Part shown: positions 31,511 through 41,421 of the stretch, piece after piece
Numbering within the stretch: position 1 is the first letter of the stretch
How the letters are laid out: every line of letters begins with the position of its first letter
Assembly (NCBI RefSeq): GCF_000220705.2
Contig: NZ_CP023202.1
Location: 4,556,501-4,620,500 of the forward strand
Direction: 5' to 3'
Length of the DNA: 64,000 bases
Source: Streptomyces xinghaiensis S187
Lineage (GTDB): Bacteria; Actinomycetota; Actinomycetes; Streptomycetales; Streptomycetaceae
Position numbers and translations under genes: made by a program
The notes under the pieces: generated by a model
Told to the model about the DNA's origin: nothing
The model's input: the letters and a program-made list of their open reading frames with translations, nothing else
The model's database searches: none

Positions 31511-33610
31511 ATGGCTGGGGGAACGGCGTACGACACCTGGCAGGAGCTGCTGGAAGCCGACTTCTTCGGCCCTCAGCACGCCGGCCACGCTGTCGTCTTC
31601 TACGTGGATGACGCTGCGGAAGGCGCGCTCATGCACCGGCATGGGCTGCTCTGTGAGCTCGCGGACGCGGTTGGCGGCGAGCTTGACTGGGGCAGGCCCA
31701 GCGATCTCTTCTGCCGGATCAAGATGCGGTGCCAGCGATGGGAGGCCGGTAAGCAGTGGCAAGCGCCGCCGAGCTTGCCAGTGCTGGCGGCCTCCGTACT
31801 CGCTGCTTCCAAGATGGCCGCCGATCCGGACGTCTCGTCCGCCAACTACTACACCCGCCTTGCCGAGGTGTTCAGGGTCGGCAGCCCTGGCCGGAAGCAG
31901 TTCGTTGACAGCTTCCCGGCCGTGGCGGCGATGTGGGAGCAACTGCACGCATGGCTCGAGCAGTTCGGCGGGAGTCGTGGGCAGAGCACGATCAGCTCCC
32001 ACCCTCACTGGAGCCGTATCGGTTATCCGCTGTCCCAGGCGCTGCTCCGGGAGTCCGACCGCCGCGTGCTCACCCGTTTCTTCGCGGCCAGCGGCGTGAA
32101 GCCCGGCAGCCCGGACGAATTCCCCGGCCAGGAAGTCATCCGGCTGCTGCGCCTCTGGACAGCGCGCAGTGACCACGGCCTGTCGGCCCCGTTCCACCGT
32201 GAGCTGCACCATCCCCGCGCAGGCATCGGCGAGGACGAGAGCGGCAAAGCGTCCGTTCTGGAAGTCCTGCTGGAGCGGCTGGTAGAGCACTGGGACGGGA
32301 CGCTCTACGAGCCGAAGCACCGCAAGGCCGCACCGCTGAAGCTCATCCTGGCTGACAGGGGACGCAAGCTGGAGTGGGCAGCAACTGCCGTAGAAGGGCT
32401 GAGCGAGACGGTCGTCTCCTCAACACGGGGAGAAAGCTTCCGGCTCTTCGACCCCTACGGAGGGCTCTTCGCGGGGCTGGAGTCGCTGATGGTGGGGCCG
32501 TACCAGCTGTCACACGGACTGGACCTCGAAGGTGAGGAGCTGGTTCTGCACTGGCAGGGGCGGGAGGTCGTCTTCTTTACCGAGGATGAGTACAGCGGCG
32601 ACTACGTCAGCACAAGCGTCTTCAACCCGGGGGAACCGCACTGGATCCTGGTCGCCGACGGTATGGCACCCTCGGTCAGGGAGACCTTGACGGGGCTTCT
32701 GGGTAGAAAGCCGCGGGAGGCCAGAGGGCTGGTGCCCGGCTGGACACTCTTCAAGAACATCGACTTGGCAGATGACGTGCCGATTGGGTCGATCCTGCAG
32801 AGAAAGCCGGTTTCCGCCCATTTCGTTCCTGCGGTGCGCCGTGGGACCCGCTTTGCCCATGGGCTGAAGATCGCAACCCGGTATGGGCAGCATCATTATC
32901 TGGCTGGAGGAGAGCCGGACTTGCTGCTGCCCCGGAACCTGTCGTCGTCGGAGGGACGCATCGTCCTGTGCCTCGACGGGCGGACTCAGGCCTTCGCGGC
33001 GAGTGCAGGGCTGAAGCCGTATCCGCTCCGGGAGTGGAAACTCGAACCCGGTCTGCACAGGATCGGTGCCGACGGGCACGAGCTCTCCCTGACTGTGTCG
33101 CCGGGGATCCGGGAGCACCAGCACCCGGAGGCCGGACGGTACGGCCATCGGTGCGAACCCGTCGCCGTACCGGAAGCGGAGACTCTCGCACTCGGCACCC
33201 CGGCTGTGCGCGGTGCCAGTGCACCAGCCTCACTGCAGCTTCCGCGCACGGTCCTGCTGCCGCGCCATGCTTTGGAGGTGACGTTGCTGGGGCCGGCCGG
33301 ACAGATCCGGACAGTTGAACTGCCGGCTGTTCCCGAATGGGCAGCAGGCAGGCTCCCTGAAGGGGTCGTGGGTTACCTGTGTGAAATCAACGTCCCTGAC
33401 GGCTATGTCTGGGCGCTCCTGAGAAAACAGAGAAGCTTCAGCGTGCGACTGCTGGACGTGGATGCGCCAATCCCGGCGCCGCTTCCCGGCGAGTACGACT
33501 ACGAATGGGCCGAGAGCATCCTCTCCGGGGCGGAAGCCACCCCGGAAGATGCCCGCATCGCCGAGGCTTGGCAGGCCTACATCGAAGCGGCAAAGGACCT
33601 TCTGGCATGA
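31511..33610 (+). CDS. large protein of unknown function, first gene of candidate Druantia operon
   Basis: A 699-residue protein without membrane segments, signal peptide or any motif I recognise (no Walker, HNH, PLD or PD-(D/E)xK pattern). The N-terminal half is helical and rich in Trp/Leu/Ala; the C-terminal half looks beta-rich (e.g. GEELVLHWQGREVVFFTEDEY, GRIVLCLDGRTQAFAASAG). Its stop overlaps the next gene's start (ATGA), and it is two genes upstream of the DruE-like helicase. By gene order and presence next to a cytosine methyltransferase region it could correspond to DruF of type II Druantia; I cannot confirm this by similarity. Confidence 0.7.
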   Translation: MAGGTAYDTWQELLEADFFGPQHAGHAVVFYVDDAAEGALMHRHGLLCELADAVGGELDWGRPSDLFCRIKMRCQRWEAGKQWQAPPSLPVLAASVLAASKMAADPDVSSANYYTRLAEVFRVGSPGRKQFVDSFPAVAAMWEQLHAWLEQFGGSRGQSTISSHPHWSRIGYPLSQALLRESDRRVLTRFFAASGVKPGSPDEFPGQEVIRLLRLWTARSDHGLSAPFHRELHHPRAGIGEDESGKASVLEVLLERLVEHWDGTLYEPKHRKAAPLKLILADRGRKLEWAATAVEGLSETVVSSTRGESFRLFDPYGGLFAGLESLMVGPYQLSHGLDLEGEELVLHWQGREVVFFTEDEYSGDYVSTSVFNPGEPHWILVADGMAPSVRETLTGLLGRKPREARGLVPGWTLFKNIDLADDVPIGSILQRKPVSAHFVPAVRRGTRFAHGLKIATRYGQHHYLAGGEPDLLLPRNLSSSEGRIVLCLDGRTQAFAASAGLKPYPLREWKLEPGLHRIGADGHELSLTVSPGIREHQHPEAGRYGHRCEPVAVPEAETLALGTPAVRGASAPASLQLPRTVLLPRHALEVTLLGPAGQIRTVELPAVPEWAAGRLPEGVVGYLCEINVPDGYVWALLRKQRSFSVRLLDVDAPIPAPLPGEYDYEWAESILSGAEATPEDARIAEAWQAYIEAAKDLLA

Positions 33611-34557
33611 CCGATACGGGAAATCTCCTGTTGCGCTGGGCCAGCGAGCTGGGCAGCGGCACGGTGACGGACCTCAAGAAGGGGGCCGCCTGGCTGGCGA
33701 GAAGCAACGGCCTGGAGGTCGAGTTCGGTGCGGCCGGCCGGTGGATCAGGGACTGCCAATCGCTGGGGCACCTTGATGTCGACTGGAAAGCCGGGCGCTG
33801 GAGTGTCGCTCCTTCGGCGCTGACTCGTCTGCCGTCCGCTGACGGGCTGGCAGCCGTGGTAGGCAGCCGGACGGCCTTCGCCGACGAGCGTCTGGCGAAC
33901 GCGGAAGCGGAGGAACTGTCGGTCATCAGGGTGCCCAGTTCTCTGCCGGATACCGATATCCCCGTGCCCGACACCTGGCTGGTGCAGTATGACGACCCGT
34001 CGGTGCTGCCCGGGAAGGCTGGAATGCTCGGCGCGGTATACACGGAATGCTTCGCGATCCAGGCCGCCGCCATGCTCCCCGAGCTGCGCCTGGGCCGGCC
34101 GTCTGCACCTCCCGCCTACGGCAGAGCGGTTGAGCGCTATGACCAGGACAGCGTGCCACCGGTCTTCGTCCCGGCGCCGAAGCACGAGGGCGATGGCCTC
34201 TACCGGTTCCGTCAAGCGGACCACCGGAGGATCTGCACCATCAAGCGCGGGGGCGACTGGTACGAGACCAGCCAGGAGCGCGGCATCTACCTGGAGCTCG
34301 CGCGTCTGGGCGGTGACGGCGCCCCGATCCGCTGGTACCCGGAGCGTGGCGCGGGCCGCGAACGGATGGGGAGGCTCGTCGTCGACTGGGGAACGCCCCT
34401 GCCAGACCTGCAGCGGCGGGTTGCCGTGATGTGTACCGCCCTGCCGCCCGAATTCGGCATGACCGCGAAGACGGTGATCTACCACAACGTGCCGCGCGCC
34501 GTGGCTGAGCGGATCGCCGCGTCACTCAGCCAGAGGCTTGGTGACGAGAATGACTGA
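33607..34557 (+). CDS. protein of unknown function, second gene of candidate Druantia operon
   Basis: A 316-residue protein coupled to its neighbours (4-base overlap upstream, 8-base overlap downstream). The N-terminal 70 residues (LLRWASELGSGTVTDLKKGAAWLAR, FGAAGRWIRDCQSLGHLDVDW) look like a small winged-helix-type fold; the rest is mixed and contains GRLVVDWGTPLPDLQRRVAVMCTALPPEFG, reminiscent of immune-type accessory proteins but not diagnostic. Position between the large unknown protein and the DruE-like helicase suggests a dedicated partner (DruG-like by order). Function not recognised. Confidence 0.7.
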   Translation: MTDTGNLLLRWASELGSGTVTDLKKGAAWLARSNGLEVEFGAAGRWIRDCQSLGHLDVDWKAGRWSVAPSALTRLPSADGLAAVVGSRTAFADERLANAEAEELSVIRVPSSLPDTDIPVPDTWLVQYDDPSVLPGKAGMLGAVYTECFAIQAAAMLPELRLGRPSAPPAYGRAVERYDQDSVPPVFVPAPKHEGDGLYRFRQADHRRICTIKRGGDWYETSQERGIYLELARLGGDGAPIRWYPERGAGRERMGRLVVDWGTPLPDLQRRVAVMCTALPPEFGMTAKTVIYHNVPRAVAERIAASLSQRLGDEND

Positions 34558-37500
34558 GGAAGGTATCTCCTTGTCCGCACCCGAGGCCGGTCTCGACATC
34601 ATCGGCTCCTTCGACCACCTCCGTGATGCTTTGTTCCGCTATTACGACACGCCGTTCGGCCTTGCCAACAAGGCGCTGGAGGATGAGCGCCGCCGACTGC
34701 TCGACGTTGACGGCGGCGCATGGCGGCGACCGCTGATCGAGATCCGGCCGCAGTACCAGTCGTCCGGCATGGACATTGCGGCGTCCGTGCGGGAGGCCGG
34801 GGCACCGGACGAACTGGCCGGGCTCATCTCCGCCGGCATGATGGAGGGAGTCCCCTCCCTCTACAGCCATCAGCACCAGGCACTTGTCTCCGCTGTCAGA
34901 GACGGCAAAGACGTAGTGATCACTGCGGGGACCGGCTCGGGCAAGACCGAGTCCTTCATGCTTCCGGTGCTCGCGGAACTCGTACGGGAATCCGCCGGCT
35001 GGACCGGGCTCCCGGCCCAGGGCGCGCCGTGGTGGAGCAGCCCGACCGGGGCCTACGTGCCCCAGCGGCGGGGAGAGACCGGCCATCAGCCGGCGGTCCG
35101 GGCCATGGTGCTCTACCCCATGAACGCACTGGTCGACGACCAGATGATGCGTCTGCGGAAGACGCTGGACGGCGACGCCGCGCGGCAGTGGGCTGCTCGG
35201 CACCGCAACGGGCACCGCTTCTACTTCGGCCGCTACACGGGCGCGACTCCCGTCTCAGGCGAGCCGGACAGCAAGCCGGCGGTCGCGAGACTGCGCGAGC
35301 TGCTGCAGGAGACGGGCAAGCGCTCGGAACAGGCGCGCAAAGACGGCCAGGACGACTCGGCACGCTATTTCGTCCCCCGGCTCGACGGAGCCGAGATGCG
35401 GTCCCGCTGGGACATGATCGACTCGCCGCCCGACATCCTGATCACCAACTACTCGATGCTCAACGTCATGCTGCTCCGGGCACGGGAAGACCGGATCTTC
35501 GAGCAGACGCGCCGCTGGCTCGAAAGCGATCCTTCCGCCAAGTTCACACTCATCGTCGATGAACTCCACATGTACCGCGGCACGGCCGGGACTGAAGTCG
35601 CTTACCTGCTGCGGAACCTGCGAACCCGGCTAGGTTTGGACGAGCGCCCGGACCAGTTCCGGGTCCTGGCCGCATCGGCTTCGCTGGACCCGCAGCGGGA
35701 CCGGGCGTTCCTCCAGGAGTTCTTCGGTGTACCGGAGGACCGTTTCGAGGTCTTGGGCGGCGATCTGGTCCTGCCCCGGTCCGGCACCACGGAACTCTCC
35801 GCTCACGCGGACCGCTATGTGTCTCTCGGCGCACAACCGGACCCCGGCGACGCCGCGAAGGCGCTGAAGGAGACCGACGGAGCCGCCGCGATCGTGAACG
35901 CCCTGTACGACGGCAAGCAACTCGTCGCACGCCCGGACGAGGACGTTGCCGCCGCACTCTTCGGGCAAGCGGAGCGGGAAAAGCGAAGCCAAGCCCTACG
36001 GGGGCTGCTGGCAGCACTGCGCCGGGCGGACGCGTCAGCGGGAGACCTGCCGAAGCTCCGGGGCCATCTGTTCTTCCGGAATATCCCTGGGGTTTGGGCC
36101 TGCTCGGATCCGCAGTGCCCTGGAGCAGAACAGAGGGAGGACGGCGACCGGACGGTCGGCCGTCTGTTCACCCGGCCGACGCCGCGGTGCAGCGCCTGCT
36201 CCTCACGGGTCCTGGAATTGCTGTACTGCCAGAACTGCGGCGACGTCATGCTGGGCGGATACGCCCCCGTCAAGGCCGTGGCGGGAAAACGCTTCGACGC
36301 CGGCCTGCTGCCCGACCTTCCCGACCTGGCGAACCTGCCGGACCGGGCTGCCGCCTCGGCGAGTGCGGGCAACTACGTCGTGTACTGGCCACGGACAAGA
36401 GAACCGCTTGAAAAGAGCTGGTCCGGCAATGCCGACGGGGGCAAACAGACCGCTGAGTTCGCCTTTAAGAGAAGCAAGTACACCCCCAAGACCGGACAGC
36501 TCAGCAACGTCACCCGAAACCACACGGGCTGGTCCTTCCACGTTGCTGTGAGCAACAAGTCGAAGAGGTTGAGCCCGGAGCAGCTTCCCGGTGCCCCCAC
36601 GCGCTGTCCGTCCTGCGGCGACGACTGGGAAACCAGAGTGCTCCCCGGGAACAATCACCTGAGCCTCAGCGATCCGAGGCGGATGAGAACCCCGGTCCGC
36701 TCGATGCGTACCGGTTTCGAGAAGATCAACCAGGTACTGACGACCGGTGTGCTCTCCACCCTGGAGGAGAAGAAGGCCGTCATCTTCTCCGACAGCAGAC
36801 AGGATGCCGCCAAACTCGCGGCCGGCCTGGGACTGCGCCACTATCAAGACCTTCTGCGGCTGCTCCTGGCGGGCCACGTCATGGAACAGGGGGACCCGGC
36901 CGGCGATGTGCGATTGGTACGCGGGTACTTCACGGGCGAGGACAAGCGAGACCGGGAAGCTGCGGCGGAAGCATGGAAGCGGCTGCAGCGGCGGGACCTG
37001 AAGGCAGCGCAGGAACTGAAGGCGATCTGGAAGCCGGACGACTTTGACGAGCCTGCGGCTCCGGGCCGCGAAGAAGAGCTGATCGCCCACTTGGGCAAGC
37101 TGCCCAGCCTTTTCACCTTCGCTGCGGAAATGGAGGAGGACCTCCTCGGGATGGGGGTCAATCCCGGTGGGCCGAAGGACAGCCTCAAACAGGTCGAGTA
37201 CCTCAAGGGCGCCGTTCGGCACTCCTGGACTTCCTTGTACGACTGGTCGAAGGAGCGGGTTGAACCGAAGCTCGGTCTCGAAGAGCGGCAGCAGCGGCTC
37301 AGGGACGGCATCAGCGAGTCGCTTCGCACGGAAATGCTGACGGGGCTCTTCGGCAGTGCCGGACGCGACTTCGAATCACTGGGCCTGGGCTGGTTGTGCC
37401 TGGTCTCGGATGCGGCTCCGCTCGACCTGGATCCGTCCTCCGATACGTCCCTGGTCCGCGCGTCCCTGAGAGTGCTCGGCCATCTGCGCCGTTTCCGGGG

Positions 37501-40090
37501 CCTCCGGGACGGTCTGAGCAACCCTCCGAGGCCGCTCCGTCTCTTCTGGGAGGCGGTAGCGGATCAGAGCGGCCAGGGCTTGGAAGACATCCAGAAACGT
37601 GTGGAACGGGCGTGGGGGAGCGCTGTCTCCGGATACGTGATCGACCCGGAAAAGGTCGGTATCCGGACAGGGGGCCAGCAGGCCTGGGTCTGCCCCAAGT
37701 GCAAGCGCCGTCATCTGCACCGCGGGGTCGGCATCTGCACGAAGGCCAAATGCGGCAAGCCGCTTCCCCTGGAACCCGAGGCATTCGAAGGCACGGAGAA
37801 GGACTACTACGCCTGGCAGGCGTCCAACGGAGAGGGCCGCTTCCGGCTCAACTGTGCCGAACTCACGGGGCAGACCGACAAGCTGGACGCACAGGCGCGG
37901 CAGGCCCGCTTCCAGCGGATCTTCCTCGACGAGTCGGAGTTCGAGAAGCCCGACGAGGTCGATGTCCTCTCAGTGACCACAACCATGGAAGCGGGCGTGG
38001 ACATCGGCTCCCTGGCCGTCGTCCTCATGGCCAACATGCCGCCCACACGCTTCAACTACCAGCAGCGCGTCGGCCGGGCCGGCCGACGCGGGTCCCCCGT
38101 GGCGCTGGCGCTGACCGTATGCCGCGGCCGCAGCCATGACGAGCACTACTTCCAGGAACCCGAACGCATCACCAACGACGAGACGCCGCCTCCGTATCTC
38201 TCCACGGACATGCCCGACATTTACCGCCGGGTGCTCACCGCGGAAGTGCTCAGAAGGGCCTTCGCAGAGGTGGGAGGCGCCGGGGCGGACGGCGTGACAC
38301 TTGACCCGACCCGCAATGTGCACGGTCAGTTCGGTACTGCTGCCGACTGGGAAGCTGCACGTCCGTCGATCAGCCGGTGGCTGTCCGCGCACGCGGCAGA
38401 GATCGCCAGGTTGGCGGACTTCCTCGCCGCGTACACCCGGACGCCGGGCCAGGCGGCGGCAGCCTGCCGCTGGGTAGCGGAGGATCTGATCAGCGAGATC
38501 AGCCGGGTCTCCGGCGCGGAGTACGGCCACCCGGACTTGAGCCAGCGGCTCGCCGAGGAGGGGCTGCTGCCCATGTTCGGTTTCCCGACGGGAGTCAGGT
38601 ACCTCTACACACAGCGGCCGAAGAAGCCCTATCCCTGGCCGCCGGCCGGGGTCGTTGACCGGGATCTGCCCATCGCCGTATCGCAGTTCGCGCCCGGTGC
38701 GGAGACAGTCAAGGACGGCGCCGTGTTCACAGCCGCAGGAGTGGTCGGATTCCGGCCCTTCGGCCGTGAGCCGCAGGCCGTCGCCGATCCGCTCGGCTCC
38801 CGCATGCGCATAGGGCTCTGCCGCTCCTGCTCACATGTGGAGGAGTCGGCACCGGACACTGAGGCCGCGGAGGGAGAGATCCTCGTCTGCCCGGCCTGCG
38901 GGGCGGACGACGGCACCTACAGTCGTATCGAGCTGAGGCAGCCGACTGGCTTCTTCGCGCCGTCCACCAAACCGTTCCGGCGGGACTTCGACGGCAACTT
39001 CGCTTGGTCGGCCCGGTCGTTGGCGCCCCGCACCGGGGCTGACCTGGAGAGCGAGAACGGAGCTCCGCGGCGCGACGTGGGCGTGGGAGGAGTGCTCGTT
39101 CATTCGGGCAAGGGGCGGCGGTACGTGGTCAACGACAACGGCGGCAAGCTCTTCAACTTCGCGCCGCTGCAGTCAACGAACCTCCTCTGGTCGGGTGCCT
39201 GGATGGAGACGGGAGTGGCTGAAGCCGCCCCGTGGTTCAAGCTTGCCCAGGATGAGCCGGCAAGTGTCGCTCTCGGAGCCATGCAGCGCACGGACCTGTT
39301 CCTGCTCGGTCCCGAGAAGCCGGTACTGCGCGATGCGGGTCTCCGGCTGAACCTCTCCGCCGGAGTCCAGCGCAGCGGCTTCCGGGAGGACACGACCGGG
39401 CGCAAAGCCGCTTGGTACTCGCTCGCAGCACTGCTCCGCAAGGCAGCGGGCACGATGCTCGACATCCAGCCGGGCGAGATCGCGGCGGGTATCCACGGGG
39501 CCGCCTCATCGGGCGGCGAGGCGCGGGTCTTCGCGTTCCTGGCGGACACGCTCGACAACGGAGCCGGCTACTGCACGCACTTGGCAGAACCGGAAACCTT
39601 CTCGGAACTGCTGGGTGTGACCGACGCACTGCTGGCGAAGTACCGCTCCGGAGCTCATGGCGATGAATGCAGGGGCTCCTGCTACGAGTGCCTCCGGGAC
39701 TACACGAACATGGCCTACCACGCTCTGCTCGACTGGCGCCTGGCGGCCGACCTGCTCGGCGTCCTCCGGGGGAGGGAGCTGACGTATGACCGGGACGAGG
39801 CCGGCCAGTTGCTGGATCACTGGGCTGCCGACACCATCGGTGCGGAGCACATGACAGCCGAGCTGGCCAGCGGCCCGGCTGTGGTCTTTGCCGACAGCAT
39901 CGCTGTTTGCGTGAAGCACCCGCTTGAGGGCGCGGATGAGGCAGTGGAAGCCCGGCGGCTCACCGAGGTGAGGTCTGAGATCGAGAAAGCAGGCGGGGGC
40001 ATCGAGTCCGTCGTCTTTGTCGACAACTTCCTGCTGGAGCGCGTGCCGTCCATGGTGACGGCAAAGCTGCAGGGGTTTTCACCGGACTGA
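34550..40090 (+). CDS. druE: DEAD/DEAH helicase with DUF1998, DruE-like defence protein
   Basis: An 1846-residue protein. Helicase motifs: Walker A AGTGSGKTES (126-135), DEAH-type motif II VDELHMYRG (about 335-342), SASLD (motif III), and QQRVGRAGRRGSP (motif VI, about 1170). Several zinc-ribbon-like pairs are spread along it (CSACSS..CQNCGD, CPSCGDDW, CPKCKRRH, CRSCSH..CPACGADD). Near the C-terminus a DUF1998 domain ends in CRGSCYECLRDYTNMAYHALLDWR (about 1705). Helicase plus DUF1998 in one chain of about 1,800 residues is the hallmark of DruE. DISARM instead splits these into DrmA and DrmB, and MrfA/YprA is under half this size. Start chosen at ATG 34550, overlapping the upstream stop. Confidence 0.8.
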   Translation: MTEEGISLSAPEAGLDIIGSFDHLRDALFRYYDTPFGLANKALEDERRRLLDVDGGAWRRPLIEIRPQYQSSGMDIAASVREAGAPDELAGLISAGMMEGVPSLYSHQHQALVSAVRDGKDVVITAGTGSGKTESFMLPVLAELVRESAGWTGLPAQGAPWWSSPTGAYVPQRRGETGHQPAVRAMVLYPMNALVDDQMMRLRKTLDGDAARQWAARHRNGHRFYFGRYTGATPVSGEPDSKPAVARLRELLQETGKRSEQARKDGQDDSARYFVPRLDGAEMRSRWDMIDSPPDILITNYSMLNVMLLRAREDRIFEQTRRWLESDPSAKFTLIVDELHMYRGTAGTEVAYLLRNLRTRLGLDERPDQFRVLAASASLDPQRDRAFLQEFFGVPEDRFEVLGGDLVLPRSGTTELSAHADRYVSLGAQPDPGDAAKALKETDGAAAIVNALYDGKQLVARPDEDVAAALFGQAEREKRSQALRGLLAALRRADASAGDLPKLRGHLFFRNIPGVWACSDPQCPGAEQREDGDRTVGRLFTRPTPRCSACSSRVLELLYCQNCGDVMLGGYAPVKAVAGKRFDAGLLPDLPDLANLPDRAAASASAGNYVVYWPRTREPLEKSWSGNADGGKQTAEFAFKRSKYTPKTGQLSNVTRNHTGWSFHVAVSNKSKRLSPEQLPGAPTRCPSCGDDWETRVLPGNNHLSLSDPRRMRTPVRSMRTGFEKINQVLTTGVLSTLEEKKAVIFSDSRQDAAKLAAGLGLRHYQDLLRLLLAGHVMEQGDPAGDVRLVRGYFTGEDKRDREAAAEAWKRLQRRDLKAAQELKAIWKPDDFDEPAAPGREEELIAHLGKLPSLFTFAAEMEEDLLGMGVNPGGPKDSLKQVEYLKGAVRHSWTSLYDWSKERVEPKLGLEERQQRLRDGISESLRTEMLTGLFGSAGRDFESLGLGWLCLVSDAAPLDLDPSSDTSLVRASLRVLGHLRRFRGLRDGLSNPPRPLRLFWEAVADQSGQGLEDIQKRVERAWGSAVSGYVIDPEKVGIRTGGQQAWVCPKCKRRHLHRGVGICTKAKCGKPLPLEPEAFEGTEKDYYAWQASNGEGRFRLNCAELTGQTDKLDAQARQARFQRIFLDESEFEKPDEVDVLSVTTTMEAGVDIGSLAVVLMANMPPTRFNYQQRVGRAGRRGSPVALALTVCRGRSHDEHYFQEPERITNDETPPPYLSTDMPDIYRRVLTAEVLRRAFAEVGGAGADGVTLDPTRNVHGQFGTAADWEAARPSISRWLSAHAAEIARLADFLAAYTRTPGQAAAACRWVAEDLISEISRVSGAEYGHPDLSQRLAEEGLLPMFGFPTGVRYLYTQRPKKPYPWPPAGVVDRDLPIAVSQFAPGAETVKDGAVFTAAGVVGFRPFGREPQAVADPLGSRMRIGLCRSCSHVEESAPDTEAAEGEILVCPACGADDGTYSRIELRQPTGFFAPSTKPFRRDFDGNFAWSARSLAPRTGADLESENGAPRRDVGVGGVLVHSGKGRRYVVNDNGGKLFNFAPLQSTNLLWSGAWMETGVAEAAPWFKLAQDEPASVALGAMQRTDLFLLGPEKPVLRDAGLRLNLSAGVQRSGFREDTTGRKAAWYSLAALLRKAAGTMLDIQPGEIAAGIHGAASSGGEARVFAFLADTLDNGAGYCTHLAEPETFSELLGVTDALLAKYRSGAHGDECRGSCYECLRDYTNMAYHALLDWRLAADLLGVLRGRELTYDRDEAGQLLDHWAADTIGAEHMTAELASGPAVVFADSIAVCVKHPLEGADEAVEARRLTEVRSEIEKAGGGIESVVFVDNFLLERVPSMVTAKLQGFSPD

Positions 40091-40133
40091 TACTGCGCCC
40101 CGGACCAAGACTGCAGGCCGGATCGCTTCTTCT

Positions 40134-40349
40134 CTAACTGATGTGACCGGCCTGCAGCCCTTTGGTGAACACAGCCCAGGCACGCCCGCTGAACCAGAGC
40201 CCGTACCTCTCAAGGGCTTTGGAATCACGCACTGCGACGCCCTGGGACAGAAGAGCGGTCTCAACGCATTCGGTTGGGCCGGCGCTGCTGTACGACGACT
40301 TGGTCCAGGCATCGTCCGGTATGGAGGGCCGCTGTTCTCCTGTGCGCAT
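40134..40349 (-). CDS. DUF397-family protein
   Basis: A 71-residue protein, ATG 40349, overlapping the XRE stop by one base (TGATG) and using GGGAG in the XRE 3' end as ribosome-binding site. Canonical DUF397: WTKSSYSSAGPTECVETALLSQGVAVRDSKALERYGLWFSGRAWAVFTKGLQ. Partner of the coupled XRE regulator. Confidence 0.85.
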   Translation of the reverse strand: MRTGEQRPSIPDDAWTKSSYSSAGPTECVETALLSQGVAVRDSKALERYGLWFSGRAWAVFTKGLQAGHIS

Positions 40350-41194
40350 CACATCTCCCTGCGGGTTTCTTCGATCAAGGCCGATGACGCGGCCATGTCC
40401 AATGCTTGTGCGCGCAGGTAGTCGAAGGCAAGCCGGTAGTGGTCCAGCTCCTCGTCCTTCTCCATGAACAGGGAGCCCACATGGGTCTCCACGTACACGA
40501 CGTCCAGGGACGGTTCCGGTCCGCCCAGGATGACGAAGCTGCCCTTGGCGGCGGAGTGCGCACCCTTGGCGAACGGCAGGACTTGAAGCGTGATGCCGGG
40601 CGCTTCGTTGGCTTCGAGCAGCCGTGTGAGCTGTGCGCGCATCGTCTCCCGGGAGCCGACCACGCGGCGCAGGACTGACTCGTCCAGGATGATCCACAGG
40701 TGGGGAGGCTCGGCGCGTACGAGGAGCTGCTGCCGCTGCATACGGAGGTCGACCAACTGCTCGATCTCCGTCGCTGTCCGTCGCATCTCAGACGCGTGCT
40801 GTACCGCTTCGGCGTAGCTCCGGGTCTGGAGTAGGCCGGGGACGTAGACACAGGTGAAGTGGTCCTCGCGGGTGGCTTCGTCTTCCAGGGTGAACAGCAG
40901 GTTGGCGCTCTCAGGGAGGCTGTCCGCGAAGGGACCCCACCAGTTCTGCTTCTTGGCGTCCTTGGCCAGAGCCACGACTGCACTGCGCTCCGCGTCAGTT
41001 GCGCCGTAGTGCCGGCAAAGAGCTTCTACAATCAGCCACTTGACCGGCCCCTCCTGGGTCTCGTAGCGGCTGATGGTGGCCTTCGAAACCCCGACGAGCT
41101 GACCTGCCTCCTCAAGAGTCATGCCTTTGCGTGCCCGCAGCTTCCGCAACACCGCTCCGAGTTGACGGCGTCGTGTGGTGGCTCGTGTGGCCAA
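40349..41194 (-). CDS. WhiJ-type XRE regulator with DUF5753 domain
   Basis: A 281-residue regulator. TTG at 41194 with AAGGGGA 6 bases upstream is the best start, giving the usual family length. N-terminal XRE helix-turn-helix: MTLEEAGQLVGVSKATISRYETQEG. Residues about 100-275 are the DUF5753 domain (TCVYVPGLLQTRSYAEAV, then VRAEPPHLWIILDESVLRRVVGS and ITLQVLPFAKGAHSAAKGSFVIL). Such proteins with DUF397 partners and a divergent HATPase, as here, are the abaA/whiJ-type modules controlling development and antibiotic production in Streptomyces. Confidence 0.9.
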   Translation of the reverse strand: MATRATTRRRQLGAVLRKLRARKGMTLEEAGQLVGVSKATISRYETQEGPVKWLIVEALCRHYGATDAERSAVVALAKDAKKQNWWGPFADSLPESANLLFTLEDEATREDHFTCVYVPGLLQTRSYAEAVQHASEMRRTATEIEQLVDLRMQRQQLLVRAEPPHLWIILDESVLRRVVGSRETMRAQLTRLLEANEAPGITLQVLPFAKGAHSAAKGSFVILGGPEPSLDVVYVETHVGSLFMEKDEELDHYRLAFDYLRAQALDMAASSALIEETRREM

Positions 41195-41279
41195 CGGAGT
41201 CCCCTTGTCTCGGCCTGATGGCCTGCTGGTCGTTGCCAGACACCGCAGGCTATGACTCACAGGAAATCCTTGGCCATTT

Positions 41280-41331
41280 ACTTCACTCTTCCGAGTGGAA
41301 GTCGGTGAGAAGTTTCATGACGAGACTTCTC
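41280..41331. promoter_or_regulatory. inverted repeats between XRE and HATPase genes
   Basis: ACTTCACTC-TTCC-GAGTGGAAGT (imperfect, 41280-41302) is followed by GAGAAGT-N11-ACTTCTC (41307-41331). The shared ACTTC/GAAGT cores in a divergent spacer suggest binding sites for the adjacent XRE regulator. Confidence 0.4.
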
Positions 41332-41421
41332 GACTGCCATGCTCCCTGCCGTAATGCCGACGAGGAAGCCGGGTACGCACACCGGCTGCCCTGCGGCGCA
41401 GGCCAGAAGGGAGAACAGCCC

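Noticed and set aside
34550..40090. DISARM system instead of Druantia
   Set aside because: DISARM has helicase (DrmA) and DUF1998 (DrmB) as separate proteins plus a phospholipase-D-like DrmC. Here helicase and DUF1998 are fused in one 1846-residue chain and no PLD HxK motif is present.
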